From Diplosphaera chodatii (taxonomy: Eukaryota; Chlorophyta; Trebouxiophyceae; Prasiolales; Stichococcaceae), in assembly GCA_032358165.1 (NCBI GenBank), contig JAALGY010000032.1, positions 4,154,001 to 4,218,000 of the forward strand: a stretch of 64,000 bases of DNA, in the 5' to 3' direction. Shown here in pieces: positions 23,701 through 33,195 of this stretch. Each line of letters begins with the position of its first letter. Positions within the stretch are counted from its first letter, which is position 1. The translations under genes were made by a program, and so were the position numbers. The notes below the pieces were generated by a model. The model was not told the DNA's origin and did no database searches. It saw only the letters and a program-made list of their open reading frames with translations.

Positions 23701-26206
23701 GCAAATTCCACGAACCAATGTCCACATATGAGAGTGCGGGGTGCGCGCAGACCGCTGTGGCAGAGGGTGCAGCTGTGTCACAACACTGAGAGCGAACCAT
23801 CCTAACTGTCTCAGCAAGCTGCCAGGGGCATGCCCCATGCAGCTTCTGCAGCCGACTGCATGCTCTACCGCCACGCCACCCAACCCCAAACACAGGCTAT
23901 CGTAGGAAACCTAAGTCCTGAGCAATGTAGACTCACCGCGGAGCGCAGGCCCTGCAGGTAGTCTGCTGTCGCGTCGTCCAGCGCCGAGCTGATTGGTGCC
24001 ATCGGCGCCGGCGCCAGCTTCCCGGCGGCGCCGCCCACTGCAGGGGGGCCGCGGGCGCCGCCGCCCACCACAGGGGGCCCGCCCACCACCGGGCGCCCCA
24101 CCGCCGGCGCCTGGCTCATGCGCCGCAGCGACGTCTTCCCCGGCGGCAGCTTCGGCTTCTGCGGATGCCGCAGCCGTCAGTCAATCCATCAACAAATTGA
24201 TAACCAGTTCTCGTTCAGAGTGGCATCGATCGACTGCTCAAGACCATGCATGCAAAGTGGCGCCATAGGCCATGTGGCGTGGCCGTGTGCTGCTGTGAAG
24301 CACCCTACCTGAGCGCCGTTGCTGGGCGGCGAGGCGTCCCGCCGGGCCGCGTCGGCCAGCTGCCCCAGCCCCGGGCGCAGCTGCGGCTGCGGCTGCGCCG
24401 GCGGCGCTGGCGACTGCACCGGCGAGGCGTCCTGGCTGTGGCTCCGCTGGTGGCTGCCCCCCAGCACCTGCATCGTGGCATCGCACATGTGCAGCTGTGA
24501 TGTACCGCATGCTGCGCGGCATCAGCAGGTAAAGCATGGGATGAACGACGAGCTCATGAAGTGCAACAGTAACACGCTGCAGCTGGCACTTCGGGCCTGG
24601 CAGACATCCAAGGGCCGAGCAGTGCTTCATGTCAGCTGGGACTCGCAGCTTCAGCTCAGGTTCCTGCAAAGCCCTGCCCAGTTGGTGCGACCACACAGAC
24701 GCCGCACACCACGTCGCGCACCTTCGCGCCACGGCGGCCGTTGGCGGCCACCGGCAGGGGCTCCTGGGACTCTAGGCCCTGCAGCGCGCGCGCCGCCGCC
24801 GCCACGTCGCCGTCCTCGGCGTACGCGGGCGGCGCGCCGGCCGCCGAGCCGTTGCCTGCAGCGCACGCCGGCAGCCGGACACCATATTAGCTGTCAAGTT
24901 CCTGAAATCGTGGTGCCTTTGGCATGCTGGTGTAGCTTCTGGTGGCGGCAGGAGTCAAGGGTCGTCAGTAAGTGCTTTCTCATGCAGGTCAGCAGGTATA
25001 ACCAGCAGTTCCAGGTGCTCTCGGCCTGGGACAGACAGCTACAGTGAACCAGACCAATGCCAGAAATTGAAGCTTGGCTGCTCACGGCTGTGGCGGCCGG
25101 GGGCGCTGGCGGCGTCGTCGGCGTGGCCGTCAAGCGTGCTGCCGCGCGCAAAGTACATGGGCGCGTGCCGGTCCTTGGGCTGCACCCCGATGCTGATGAA
25201 CATGCGCGGCAGGCCGCCGCCGCCGCATGCCGCCTCCACCGCCTGCGTCACCGACAGCTCGAAGCTGTGCTGCACCTGGCCGTCCAGGCTGGCGAACTCG
25301 GCGAGGTCGATGACGACGCGGCCGACGGGCTCCTTCTTCCGGCTTCCCGCCTCCGCCACGTTGAGCACCAGCCACTTCTTGGCGTACGCGCCGCTCGCCT
25401 CCTGCAGGGTGGGCCGATGACATTGACTGGCACGGATTGCAGTCCTGCCGTCGAGGTCGAGGCGCATGCGGGGGAAGCTGCAGGCTGCAGCGGAGCATGC
25501 GGCGCCAGCCAGAGCGCAGCTGCTGCTGGTGTGTAGTGCAGATGCGCCGCTTCTGGATGAGTGTCAGCGCATAGAAAGTGACTGCTGCGGTCTTTTTAAA
25601 GCGCTCAACGAGCAACAGGCTGTCAATGTTTGCTGAGCACTCTGTTTCTGCAGGGCGCCAGGCAACACAAGCAGCATGTGCTACCCAAGTGCGCGGGGCC
25701 TAGCCTGTGGTGCGACAGTCCAAACCGTCGACGCGCAGCAGCAGCCTGCCATCAGGAGACCTAGTGGTGCGCAGCACGGGATCGCAAGTGTTGCTCGCTG
25801 TGGCACGAACCTTTTACCACCACCCCGACGACTACACCGCTCTGCAGCGAACCCGCACTTTGACAGAATGCCGTCTCGTCTACATGATCTGTGCGTAATC
25901 GAAAGCAGATGATTCTGCTAAGGGTTGCTCAGGGGAAAGAAGAGTCCACACTACAGAGCCTTTTGGCACCTGCACCTGGGTCAGGGTGCAGGGCACGACG
26001 AGCGTCTCCTCGAACTCGTAGACCGCGCCGCCGGGCCGCAGCGAGGGCTGCGCTGCCTCCAAGCTGCCCTTGTGGCCCGTGCCGCGCTCCCAGGCAACGC
26101 TCAGCGCCTTGTCTGCCACTGAGCCGGGCCAAGGCTCGATCGAGTGGATGTGCACTTGGAACACCACCTCGTTCTTGCCTGCTTTCTTCTTACCGAACGG
26201 AGCCAT
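14706..26206 (-). CDS. NT-C2 (PMI1/EEIG1-type) plus DIL-like domain protein (29 exons, ~1356 aa)
   Basis: Exons, 5' to 3': 26206-25970, 25401-25086, 24855-24722, 24467-24309, 24158-23937, 23595-23485, 23224-23135, 22689-22590, 22393-22203, 21859-21711, 21497-21362, 21151-21008, 20866-20694, 20385-20271, 20112-19989, 19747-19647, 19456-19364, 19013-18868, 18661-18511, 18273-18193, 17972-17780, 17512-17391, 17173-17044, 16824-16734, 16547-16428, 16267-16178, 16022-15935, 15712-15579, 14834-14706 (some edges uncertain by one base). The frame is kept throughout. Residues 1-185 look like an NT-C2 domain (GKKKAGKNEVVFQVHI, KKWLVLNV, VGRVVIDLAEFA). The middle is disordered, with an acidic/Gln block at 21008-21151. 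The last ~550 residues look DIL-like (WWSNCLHLRWML, PLREMEAYVFDQM, LKMAITRWSNW, LLMMPKEVLADRGIRAE, RIRAILRRF). Plant relatives act in organelle positioning or membrane-actin links; that role here is inference. The intron after exon 13 needs a GC donor. GTG at 26269 gives a possible longer start; ATG 26206 is preferred. Confidence 0.8.
14912..14953 (-). repeat. Intronic copy of the 5' edge of the last NT-C2/DIL exon
   Basis: On the minus strand this repeats the acceptor (ccgcag) and first ~30 bases of the terminal exon (14834 downward): Ser-Asp-Glu-Glu repeats followed by GAGCTGGAG. It lies about 80 bases upstream of the true acceptor in the direction of transcription and has a one-base loss that would shift the frame. 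Confidence 0.7.
15256..15324 (-). repeat. Second decayed copy of exon 15579-15712 (3' half plus donor)
   Basis: This is a ~69-base copy of the 3' half of exon 15712-15579, including its GTGCGC donor on the minus strand. It is further away and more diverged than the copy at 15380-15453. With the true exon it makes three related blocks within 400 bases. Confidence 0.85.
15380..15453 (-). repeat. First decayed copy of exon 15579-15712 (3' half plus donor)
   Basis: This is a ~74-base near-copy of 15575-15650: the exon tail encoding DEGVLLQRGLIEPVSLE and the splice edge. It differs at several positions, and the donor-equivalent dinucleotide reads GTGAAC on the minus strand. It lies in the intron downstream of the true exon. 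Confidence 0.85.
15479..15545. other. A/T-rich island with a palindrome inside an intron
   Basis: About 65 bases of strongly A/T-rich sequence in an otherwise GC-rich window, centred on a run of A joined to a run of T (AAAATATTTT core, about 15485-15500). On the minus strand this lies in the intron after exon 15712-15579. It could be a branch-point/polypyrimidine region, a premature polyadenylation site or an insertion scar. Confidence 0.5.
19256..19304 (-). repeat. Intronic copy of the 3' edge of exon 19456-19364, with donor
   Basis: On the minus strand the block reads EKLRTVAVLE followed by GTGGGA, against KELRTVAALE followed by GTAGGT in the true exon. It lies about 60 bases downstream of the true donor in the direction of transcription. 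Both copies have intact GT donors, so alternative donor use is possible. Confidence 0.75.
21044..21078 (-). repeat. Coding Gln repeat (CAG/CAA) in the NT-C2/DIL gene
   Basis: On the minus strand a run of CAA and CAG codons encodes 11 Gln residues after an acidic Glu/Asp block. It lies in exon 21151-21008 and keeps the frame. Confidence 0.9.
22743..22833 (-). repeat. Duplicate of the 5' edge of exon 22689-22590 with its acceptor and intron flank
   Basis: About 85-90 bases match 22642-22727 closely: intron flank (encoding MSDAA if read through), acceptor, and the first ~14 codons (VVEEAxTAEADRLAR). Either acceptor could in principle join to the upstream exon in the same phase. The copy's open frame continues as SKSPPENH and has no donor matching the real one. 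Confidence 0.8.
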
Positions 26207-27127
26207 GGCTGGCTGATCAGGAAGCCCTGTCAGCCCCGCCGAGATCGCGCTGCCCTGCCGTGCATGCACAGTCCCGACACCTCAAGGATGCCGACACGAA
26301 TACCACATGTTTCTGCGACCAGTCCGCCTTAGGCGCCGGCCGCACAGGGCCCTGATACCAAGATCATGCCACAGGCATGCAGGTGTCCCAAGTGACACAG
26401 ACGGCGTGTATTGTTTCTTCACTGTTGCGTTGTACTGCACGTTGCACGGTGGCAGCAGCAACATGCTTCCTGCTGCTCGTGTTAGCCACAGACTTGCCCG
26501 TACGCCTTTACTGCAGGATGCAGGATGCACCCACCTGACGACACTCGTTCGTTCGCCTGCTGTCTTCCAAAGTGCATGCATGTGTGCGGGACGCACGAGG
26601 CGCTAGACATCCTTGAATCGGATCAGCAGACCCTATCCGTGGATGCGGTGCTCAGACTATCTCCAGCTGCTATCCTGCTCAGCGTCGCATGACTGTGACA
26701 CCTGCAAATACATCTGGTAGCGATGACTTGATGTCCTCAGGCCGCAGCATGTCGGGCTGTAACGCGAGCATTGAAACCCAGTCGGATGGGCTGGCGGCGC
26801 CAACCGCCAACCCTGCGATCAGCGCAGGCATGGAGTGCCATTGCGCTAGCTCTTGAGAACCTGTAAAAGCTTGCTGCACTGCTGCTCTGCGCGACCGAAC
26901 CCATGAGCGTCCTCACCTGCAGGAATCGACGTCAGGTATAATCTGCGGAGCCGCACCGTGATGACCCGCCCGTGCACCACCGCAGCCTCTGCTCGCGACC
27001 AGCGCACCGCATATGCCGCGATAGAAGGTGCGCAATGCTGCTTCGCACTTGTTGTTGCACTCTATCTGAGAAGCAGCGGGGCTGGCACAGCTTGCAGCAG
27101 CAGCTGACAGGCTTCCCAGGATAACCG
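26207..27127. other. Upstream region of the NT-C2/DIL gene
   Basis: About 0.9 kb upstream of the minus-strand start at 26206. It should contain that gene's promoter and 5' UTR. No coding exon or clear promoter motif was recognised. Confidence 0.4.
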
Positions 27128-27309
27128 ATGCATAGCATTGTGCCGCATATTGCAGCTGCCATTGCAGGCGACCACCCTGCCAAGGCGCCAGCCGCCAGCA
27201 AGAGGGCGGCTGCAACAAGTTGTTGGGATGATGCGAAGGTAGACGCTTATGTTGCAGCATGTGACGGCCTGGTGCGCGCCTTGACAATCGTCACCAAGAA
27301 CATGGAAGC
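27128..27309 (+). CDS. Possible exon of a small unidentified gene
   Basis: ATG 27128 opens a frame encoding AIAGDHPAKAPAASKRAAA then KVDAYVAACDGLVRALTIV..KNMEA, followed by a good GTGAGA donor at 27310. A weaker in-frame block after the acceptor at about 27438 (RRVTDAVASTKSEDRKAL) could continue it, and another around 27775-27890 could follow. Codon bias is weaker than in the confident genes. No family is recognised, so this may be a real short gene or chance. Confidence 0.25.
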
Positions 27310-28281
27310 GGTGAGATTGCTGCACTTGCTTACTGTTGCAATGCTACATCGTGCAAGCGTGTGTAGTGTCCCGTCGGTGCCACAGCTATTTGCGACGGAA
27401 AAAAAAACGGCATTCTGACAGTGCACCTCGGGCTCACAGCGGCGCGTCACAGATGCAGTGGCATCAACGAAGTCAGAAGACAGGAAGGCGCTGAGTTGGG
27501 ACGCAGGACGTTCTGAACACTGCTGGCCACTTGCTGCAAGGGCAACGGTGCAAGACAGACCTGCAGCGTCTGTCGATGGTGCGTGCACGAACAGGGGCAA
27601 CATCAGCCGCTGTGCTCCTCAGAGGCCCAGCTGTGTGCAGGGACAGGAACAAAGGATGACTGTTGGTAGCCCTAGATTGCTATCATGTCCTGAGTATGTA
27701 GTATGTAGCTGCTGCCCTTGCATCAACCTGAACACACTACACTGCTGCCATATGTTCAGTCTACAACAGGGTTTTGCCGGCTTTGCGCGTGCAGAGCTGC
27801 CTGCGCTGATACATCAGATGAATTCCCTTCATGTCCGCTTCATGTCCACAACTACCGTCATTGGTCACAAGCGTGCGTCCAGTCAGCTTTCTGGCCTGTC
27901 GTCGTGGACATCGGCAGTGCCAAGGTAGCTCTCTGACACCTGCCAGCTGAGTGAAGGCCACTTGAGCCCGCCATGTTGTCGAACCCCAGAACCCACAACG
28001 CATGTGCACGGCGTGGGCCGTGCAGCCTGCTGATGTAGTGTACAAGCGCACCATGAGCACGTATGTGCGTGTGCATGCACCCCAGAAACTGCTGCAGGTA
28101 GCCAACACCATGCCTCAGCTGAAGCCATTGTGCCGATAGTTGCAATCATGGGCGCATCAGGTTCACTGAAAGTCCTCCGCCATTGGACATGTCGCATAGC
28201 TTGCTGCTTCAGGATGTTATTGACCAGCAGCGAGTAGCACCCCCTGCTCGCAGGCATTGCAATTGCATGCCGCTCTGCCGC
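27310..28281. other. Mostly non-coding region downstream of the EEP gene
   Basis: Apart from the weak + strand blocks mentioned for 27128-27309, nothing convincing is seen. It should include the 3' UTR of the minus-strand gene ending at 28282. Confidence 0.4.
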
Positions 28282-31200
28282 TCACAACACTGTTCCTATG
28301 CCCACGAACTTGGGCGCACGACCGCCAGACCGCCACCCGTTAATGGCTTCGCCGCCGCCGCCGCTGCCGACCCCACCAGGCTGCCTCCCGCAAACAGCGG
28401 CAGGGCTGTCAGGCACAAGCCCTGCTGTGCTTCCTGCCGCTGATGCAGCTGCAGGTACAGCTGCCGCCCTGGCATCGACAGCGGCCGCCGCTGCTGCTCG
28501 TATAGATTCCTGGGACTCTATGACGCCGTTGCCGGACGCCCTGGCCCCTGCTCCAGGATCTGCCCCAGGGTGGGCAGACACCAGCTCGAAGCGTGCCAGT
28601 AGAGGTATGTGGTCGCTGGGCAGCTCCATGCTGGGCAGGCCGGCGGCGGCGGCGGACGGGTGCGGCGGCAGCAGCACCGCCGTCGGTTGCAGCTGGCAGC
28701 CGCCCGCCTGCAAATGCGTCTCCAAATATGACATGAGGTGTGGGGTGCCACCAGCAGGCATCCAGGGTTGCCACATACCATCTCATGGATGACCGATGAT
28801 AGTCCTGACAATTCGTCAGATGTGAGCCTACCTCCGGGGTATACCAGATGTAGTCCACGGTGGTAAAGGCGGCGCCGTGGCTGGTGCTAAAAACCGGCTC
28901 TGCTCCGTCCACCTGCAGAAATGACACTGACGCTTCAGCAGCTGACACCAAGACATGGTCCATACGCTACAGGGACTGGGACTGGCGGCCTGATGTGTGG
29001 CAGGTGCCACGGTGCCACTGCAAGGCTCCAGACACAAGGCATGGATGGCTGGACGTTTGTGAAGCAGCCTGCACCGCCACGTAGGCGCTGCGCAGCGCCA
29101 GCGGGTGCCGTGCGATGCCCCGCGCTGCGTCTTCAGCCGCTGGAGACCGCCCCATCGCGGTCTCCAGCTCCCCCAGGCTCCACAGCTGCGTCAGAGGAGA
29201 AATGTCAATCCGTGCAGGTTCTTCAGCATTGTGAACGGTAGGTGAGGCGTCTCAGCCCACAGAGAGCAGCTGGCAGGTGAGCTCGGATCGTGGGATGACA
29301 CAGCGGGGCCTCCTTGCATGCCCAAGTGCAGGCTGGTGGCATTTCGTTGCCCTTAATGGCCCCCCGACTCAGCCAGCAGCCAGCGGCATCACACTCTCCG
29401 TGAACCCTTGCTGTTCAACTGGTATGCAATGGGCAGGCCGCCAATCATGCCGAGACCCACCTTGCTGCGGGTGAACAGGCTGCCGAGCCCGCCGCCGCCG
29501 AGGCCGCCGCCGCCATGCTGCCCCGACAGCCGCGAGCGGTCCTCCCCCGGCAGCTCCAGCTCCCCCCTGCAGCAGCAGGAGGCTAGGGTCTTGAGACGGC
29601 CATACACTGTTGAAGACAGCAGTACGTGTACCGGAGCAGTGACACGCACTGACAGAAAAGAGTTGCTTGACACTGAGAGGTTACGAACAGTGGTGGTGTG
29701 ACGACCAGCCCACAGTCACGCTTGCCAAGAGTGATTGAACGCGGTGCCGCTCCAGCACTGTTCTAGATGGTGGAAGTTTCAGCGTAGCCTCTTCACCTCC
29801 AGCAGTGCAGCAGTACATAGCAGCAGTGTTGGCAATGGGGCGTTGCAGTGTTGGCCCAATGCTGTGGATAGCAACCCACAGCCACTTGTGTGAGCACGCA
29901 ATGCGCGCACCTGCTGCAGAAGCGGTGCACCCCCGAGGCAGGCGCGCTGTTGAAGTCGCCGGCAACGACGGTCGGGGCGTCCGCCATCGCCGCCGCCGCC
30001 TCCAACAGGACCCGCACTTGCGCCAGCTGTGCGCCAGGGTGCATGCTGAGACGCATGCCCCTCGCAATGTGTTCGTTGTATGTTGCAATGCAGGTGGAAT
30101 GCACGACGTTGCTGCAAAACCACCACGATGTCTTGCCGTGTTTCAGCAGTGTTTCAGAACAGACCGAAAGTGCAATGATAGAGTCGGCTTCACATCAACA
30201 TATCACTATCTACCTTGATATCGCCGCGCTTGGGGTTGAACAGGATGTGGGTGTTGCCCACCAGCAGCAGCGGCGGATTGCTCGCTGCACCGTTTCCTGC
30301 CGCCGCAGCTCTGCTTCCCGCTGCCACAGCCCTGGCTGTGCAGCGCCCATCTGCCGCCACATTGCCGCCGGCTGCTGAATGACCGTTTTCGGACGCCTGC
30401 CGCTGCCGCTGCTGATCGCGGTGCCATGGCTGATCCGCAGCTGCATCTGCAGCCTGCTGCCGGCCCCGCGGCTGCAGCAGCGTCAGCAGCGCCACGTTGT
30501 CCCGCAGCGCATGCTCCTCGAAGCACAGGCGCTGCGAGTCGACCAGCTCAAATGCTGACCGCTTCCTGCACCAAAACGAAGTTTGACATGTGCCTTTCGC
30601 ATCTGTACTCTGTCTCTGCTTTTTGGCATCCAGCCACCAGGCTGTCACCTGGCCTGTCGGTATTCAACCACTGCAGCTTTCTGGCACTACCTGCTGCACG
30701 CTGCCGCTGCCCGCTGCATGCTGCTGTACGACGCAGCGCAGCGCCAAGTGAACGGCAGGTGCGATACGACAAGTGAGCACTGGGTGCAGCACAGCTGAGC
30801 ATTATTATTATTGACTGAGGATGGAGGCCACAGCTGTGTTCACCAGAATGTGGCGCAGCCGTCCGATCCGCCGCCGGTGCGGCTGAGGTGCTGGCCCTCA
30901 TAGCTGCAGGCAATGAAATGCATAATGTAACAAAAAAATGTCACGCTCCAGGGCAGCGCCATGAACGGATCAGTGCAGCAGCACGACCACACAGGCTGCT
31001 GTACTGGGTAGTGGCATCCAAGCCGTAGCATGGGGCTTGTGGGACCTCCTGAAAGCCTGGGGCGTGTGCAGGAGCCAGCCAGCTTGCAGTGCTCAGAAGG
31101 CGCCCACCACAGGCCCAACGAACCCTCTGAAGCGGACCCTCGCACATCACAACTGGGTTTCTCGCTGCCAAAGCTCACTCACGCTGCAAAAGCTCGGACA

Positions 31201-32179
31201 AAGGCAGGAACGCAGCGAGGCGCACCCAGGGCGGCCAGCTGCAAGAGTCCTCCTGACCAAGTGTCCCTCAAAATCCAAAAAGTCAAACCCACATGTGTCC
31301 AACTGTACCGCAGGCTACTTGCGCACCCCAGGGCGGCCAGCGCGGTCCGCAGCTCCTGGAAGCGGTCCACCTCCTGCAGCGCGAGGATGTCGGGCGCGTG
31401 GCGCGCGATCTCCGCCAGCAGCCGGGCGCCCCGCCCCGCGGGGCCGTCCCACGCCAGGGCGCCGCGCGGCACGTGGCGGTACAGCTGCGCCCAGTGCTTC
31501 TGCGCCTGCGGCGGCAGCATGGCACACTGATTGCACACCAGTGCGGAAACGCTTCGCCGCTGGACAGGTACACTCAGAATGCACCTGTGGCACTGGAAAA
31601 CGAAAGGCGATGGATGTCGCAGACACCGTGAGGCTTGCACCTTATCCTGGGGTGCTGATCGGGTTCGATCTGCAGCACATACTGGCGTTGGAGCTCACCA
31701 GCGAGTCTGCCAGCACGTTGTACGTCATGAAGGTGAAGGGCACCGGCTGGCCGGCTGCCGCGCCACCCACCCCATTGCTGCCGGCCTGCAGATGAAGGCA
31801 CATCAGAATGGGCGATGCACGTCATGGCACTTGCACACAATCAAGACCCACATGCTCTGCATACGCCTGTATCTCTTGACTCATATACAGTAGCAGGCGC
31901 ATCCCTCGCCCGACGATACTTCCTACCGCTTGGCGCTGGAAGTGTCACCTGCGCATGGCTCCACAGGCGCTCGCCGCCGGGCGTCGGCAGCGCGTGCGAG
32001 AAGCGGCAGCCGGCGCCATAGCGGCAGGTGCCGGTGCGCTGGTAGTAGGCGCACGGCCGCTGCTTTGGCGACTGCCGGGCGGGCTGACCGAAAGTGTGGC
32101 CGACGCCAGCTGGGGCGGAAACATTGCCAATCAGCGGTGGGGTTTTGGGCGCGCCGCTAGGCACGGGCATGACGCTCAT
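28282..32179 (-). CDS. CCCH zinc finger plus endonuclease/exonuclease/phosphatase protein, CCR4-like (10 exons, ~582 aa)
   Basis: Exons: 32179-31949, 31785-31699, 31505-31327, 30903-30844, 30565-30214, 30026-29911, 29566-29461, 29185-29075, 28912-28832, 28707-28282; the frame is kept throughout. The first exon carries a C-x8-C-x5-C-x3-H finger (CAYYQRTGTCRYGAGCRFSH). The EEP fold follows: FMTYNVLADSL, DILALQEVD (catalytic Glu about residue 151), RTGGGSDGCATFW, NTHILFNPKRGDIK, AGDFNSAP, TVDYIWYTPE and LPSDHIPLLARF. All expected metal-binding and catalytic positions (Glu, Asn-His, Asp-Asn, Asp-His) are present. Such proteins are Mg-dependent 3' exonucleases/deadenylases of the CCR4/nocturnin group; mRNA decay is the likely role, by inference. 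The ~50-residue insertion between CFEEHAL and NTHILF is Ala/Gln-rich and unusual. The start is uncertain: the frame stays open upstream to about 32360 (QRQPQRGEGPQRKRQRPE), so an extra 5' exon is possible. Confidence 0.88.
31217..31240 (-). repeat. Short intronic copy of the end of exon 31505-31327 with donor
   Basis: On the minus strand the block reads CTGGCCGCCCTGGGTGCGC, nearly the last codons and donor of the true exon (CTGGCCGCCCTGGGGTGCGC). It lies about 90 bases further into the intron. It is short, so chance is not excluded, but it matches the pattern of the longer copies. Confidence 0.5.
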
Positions 32180-33195
32180 GCCGCCGAGCTTCTGCCGGCG
32201 GGCGCTTGGCTGGGCGTCCAATCGGGAGTGGCTCTCGGGCCGCTGCCGCTTCCGCTGCGGACCCTCACCACGCTGTGGCTGCCGCTGCGGCTGCCGCCAG
32301 GGGTCGTTGTGCTGTGGCCGCGGCGTCGTGGCAGCTTGTGCTGCGCTAGACGCAGCTGCTCAGCGGTGAAGGGCGGGCGTGTGACCTGATACAACCCCCA
32401 CAGCACCGCCGTCAGCGCGAGCCCGGCTTCACTGGGTGCCGCTCCCGCCGCTTGCCGGCAACTATGGACGCACTGCTGCCTCAACAGCACTGGGGCAGGC
32501 CAATCTATACCAGCTCACCAGCACGATCAACATATGCACAATGCCTCAGCCCTCCAGCAACAAAACCTCGGCCAAACAGGTTATTGGGTGCACACACTGA
32601 CACGTTGGTAGCACACAAGCCCTGCTGCAGAATGCACCGTCTCTGCGATTTATAGCGTTGCGTTCAGCAGATCAACGGGCCATAATCATAGCGAACAGGC
32701 TTCTAGGGAAGCTGCAGAGCCGGTGCTGCGCTGCATGGCCTTGCATGCTGACGTCATCATTGTCAGTCAGTCAGGTGTGATGATGAACTTGCCATTTGGG
32801 TGTCGCTGCGCGCTTTGGTATCATCGCATCTCAGCGGAGCACCGAGCAACGACTGATACTCTGAAGAGTTGTTGACCAGGCACAATACAGCGTCGCTCTG
32901 TTTGACAGACTGCTTACTGAAACCTGAAGTGCATGTGCAAACGCTTGCATGGCATAGCTTTGCACATAGGCAAAGGTAGAGCAGTGGATATCTGATCAGG
33001 CACGAGAGCTGTACACCTGTTTGCGCACCTCTATCCCGGCACTGCACTTGGAGTTGCGGTGGCGGCATCGTGGGAGGTTGACCGCCTGAACGCCGCTGGG
33101 ATGGTCAAGGTGGTGACAGCAACAGCGTTCATCCCGGGCATGAGCCCTCAGGTCAGCCACACATGAGCAACAGCGTGTCGCGCAGACCTCAAGCC
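32180..33195. other. Divergent intergenic region / 5' regions
   Basis: The minus-strand EEP gene starts near 32179 and the plus-strand VASt-like gene begins somewhere before 33250, so this holds both promoters and perhaps missing 5' exons. An open + stretch at about 33000-33145 (GVAVAASWEVDRLNAAGM, then a GTCAGC donor) looks mildly coding, but its phase does not join the next exon cleanly. Confidence 0.4.

Noticed and set aside
33000..33146. Upstream exon of the VASt-like gene (GVAVAASWEVDRLNAAGM...)
   Set aside because: Open and followed by a GTCAGC donor, but its phase leads to a stop when joined to the next acceptor. Not included.
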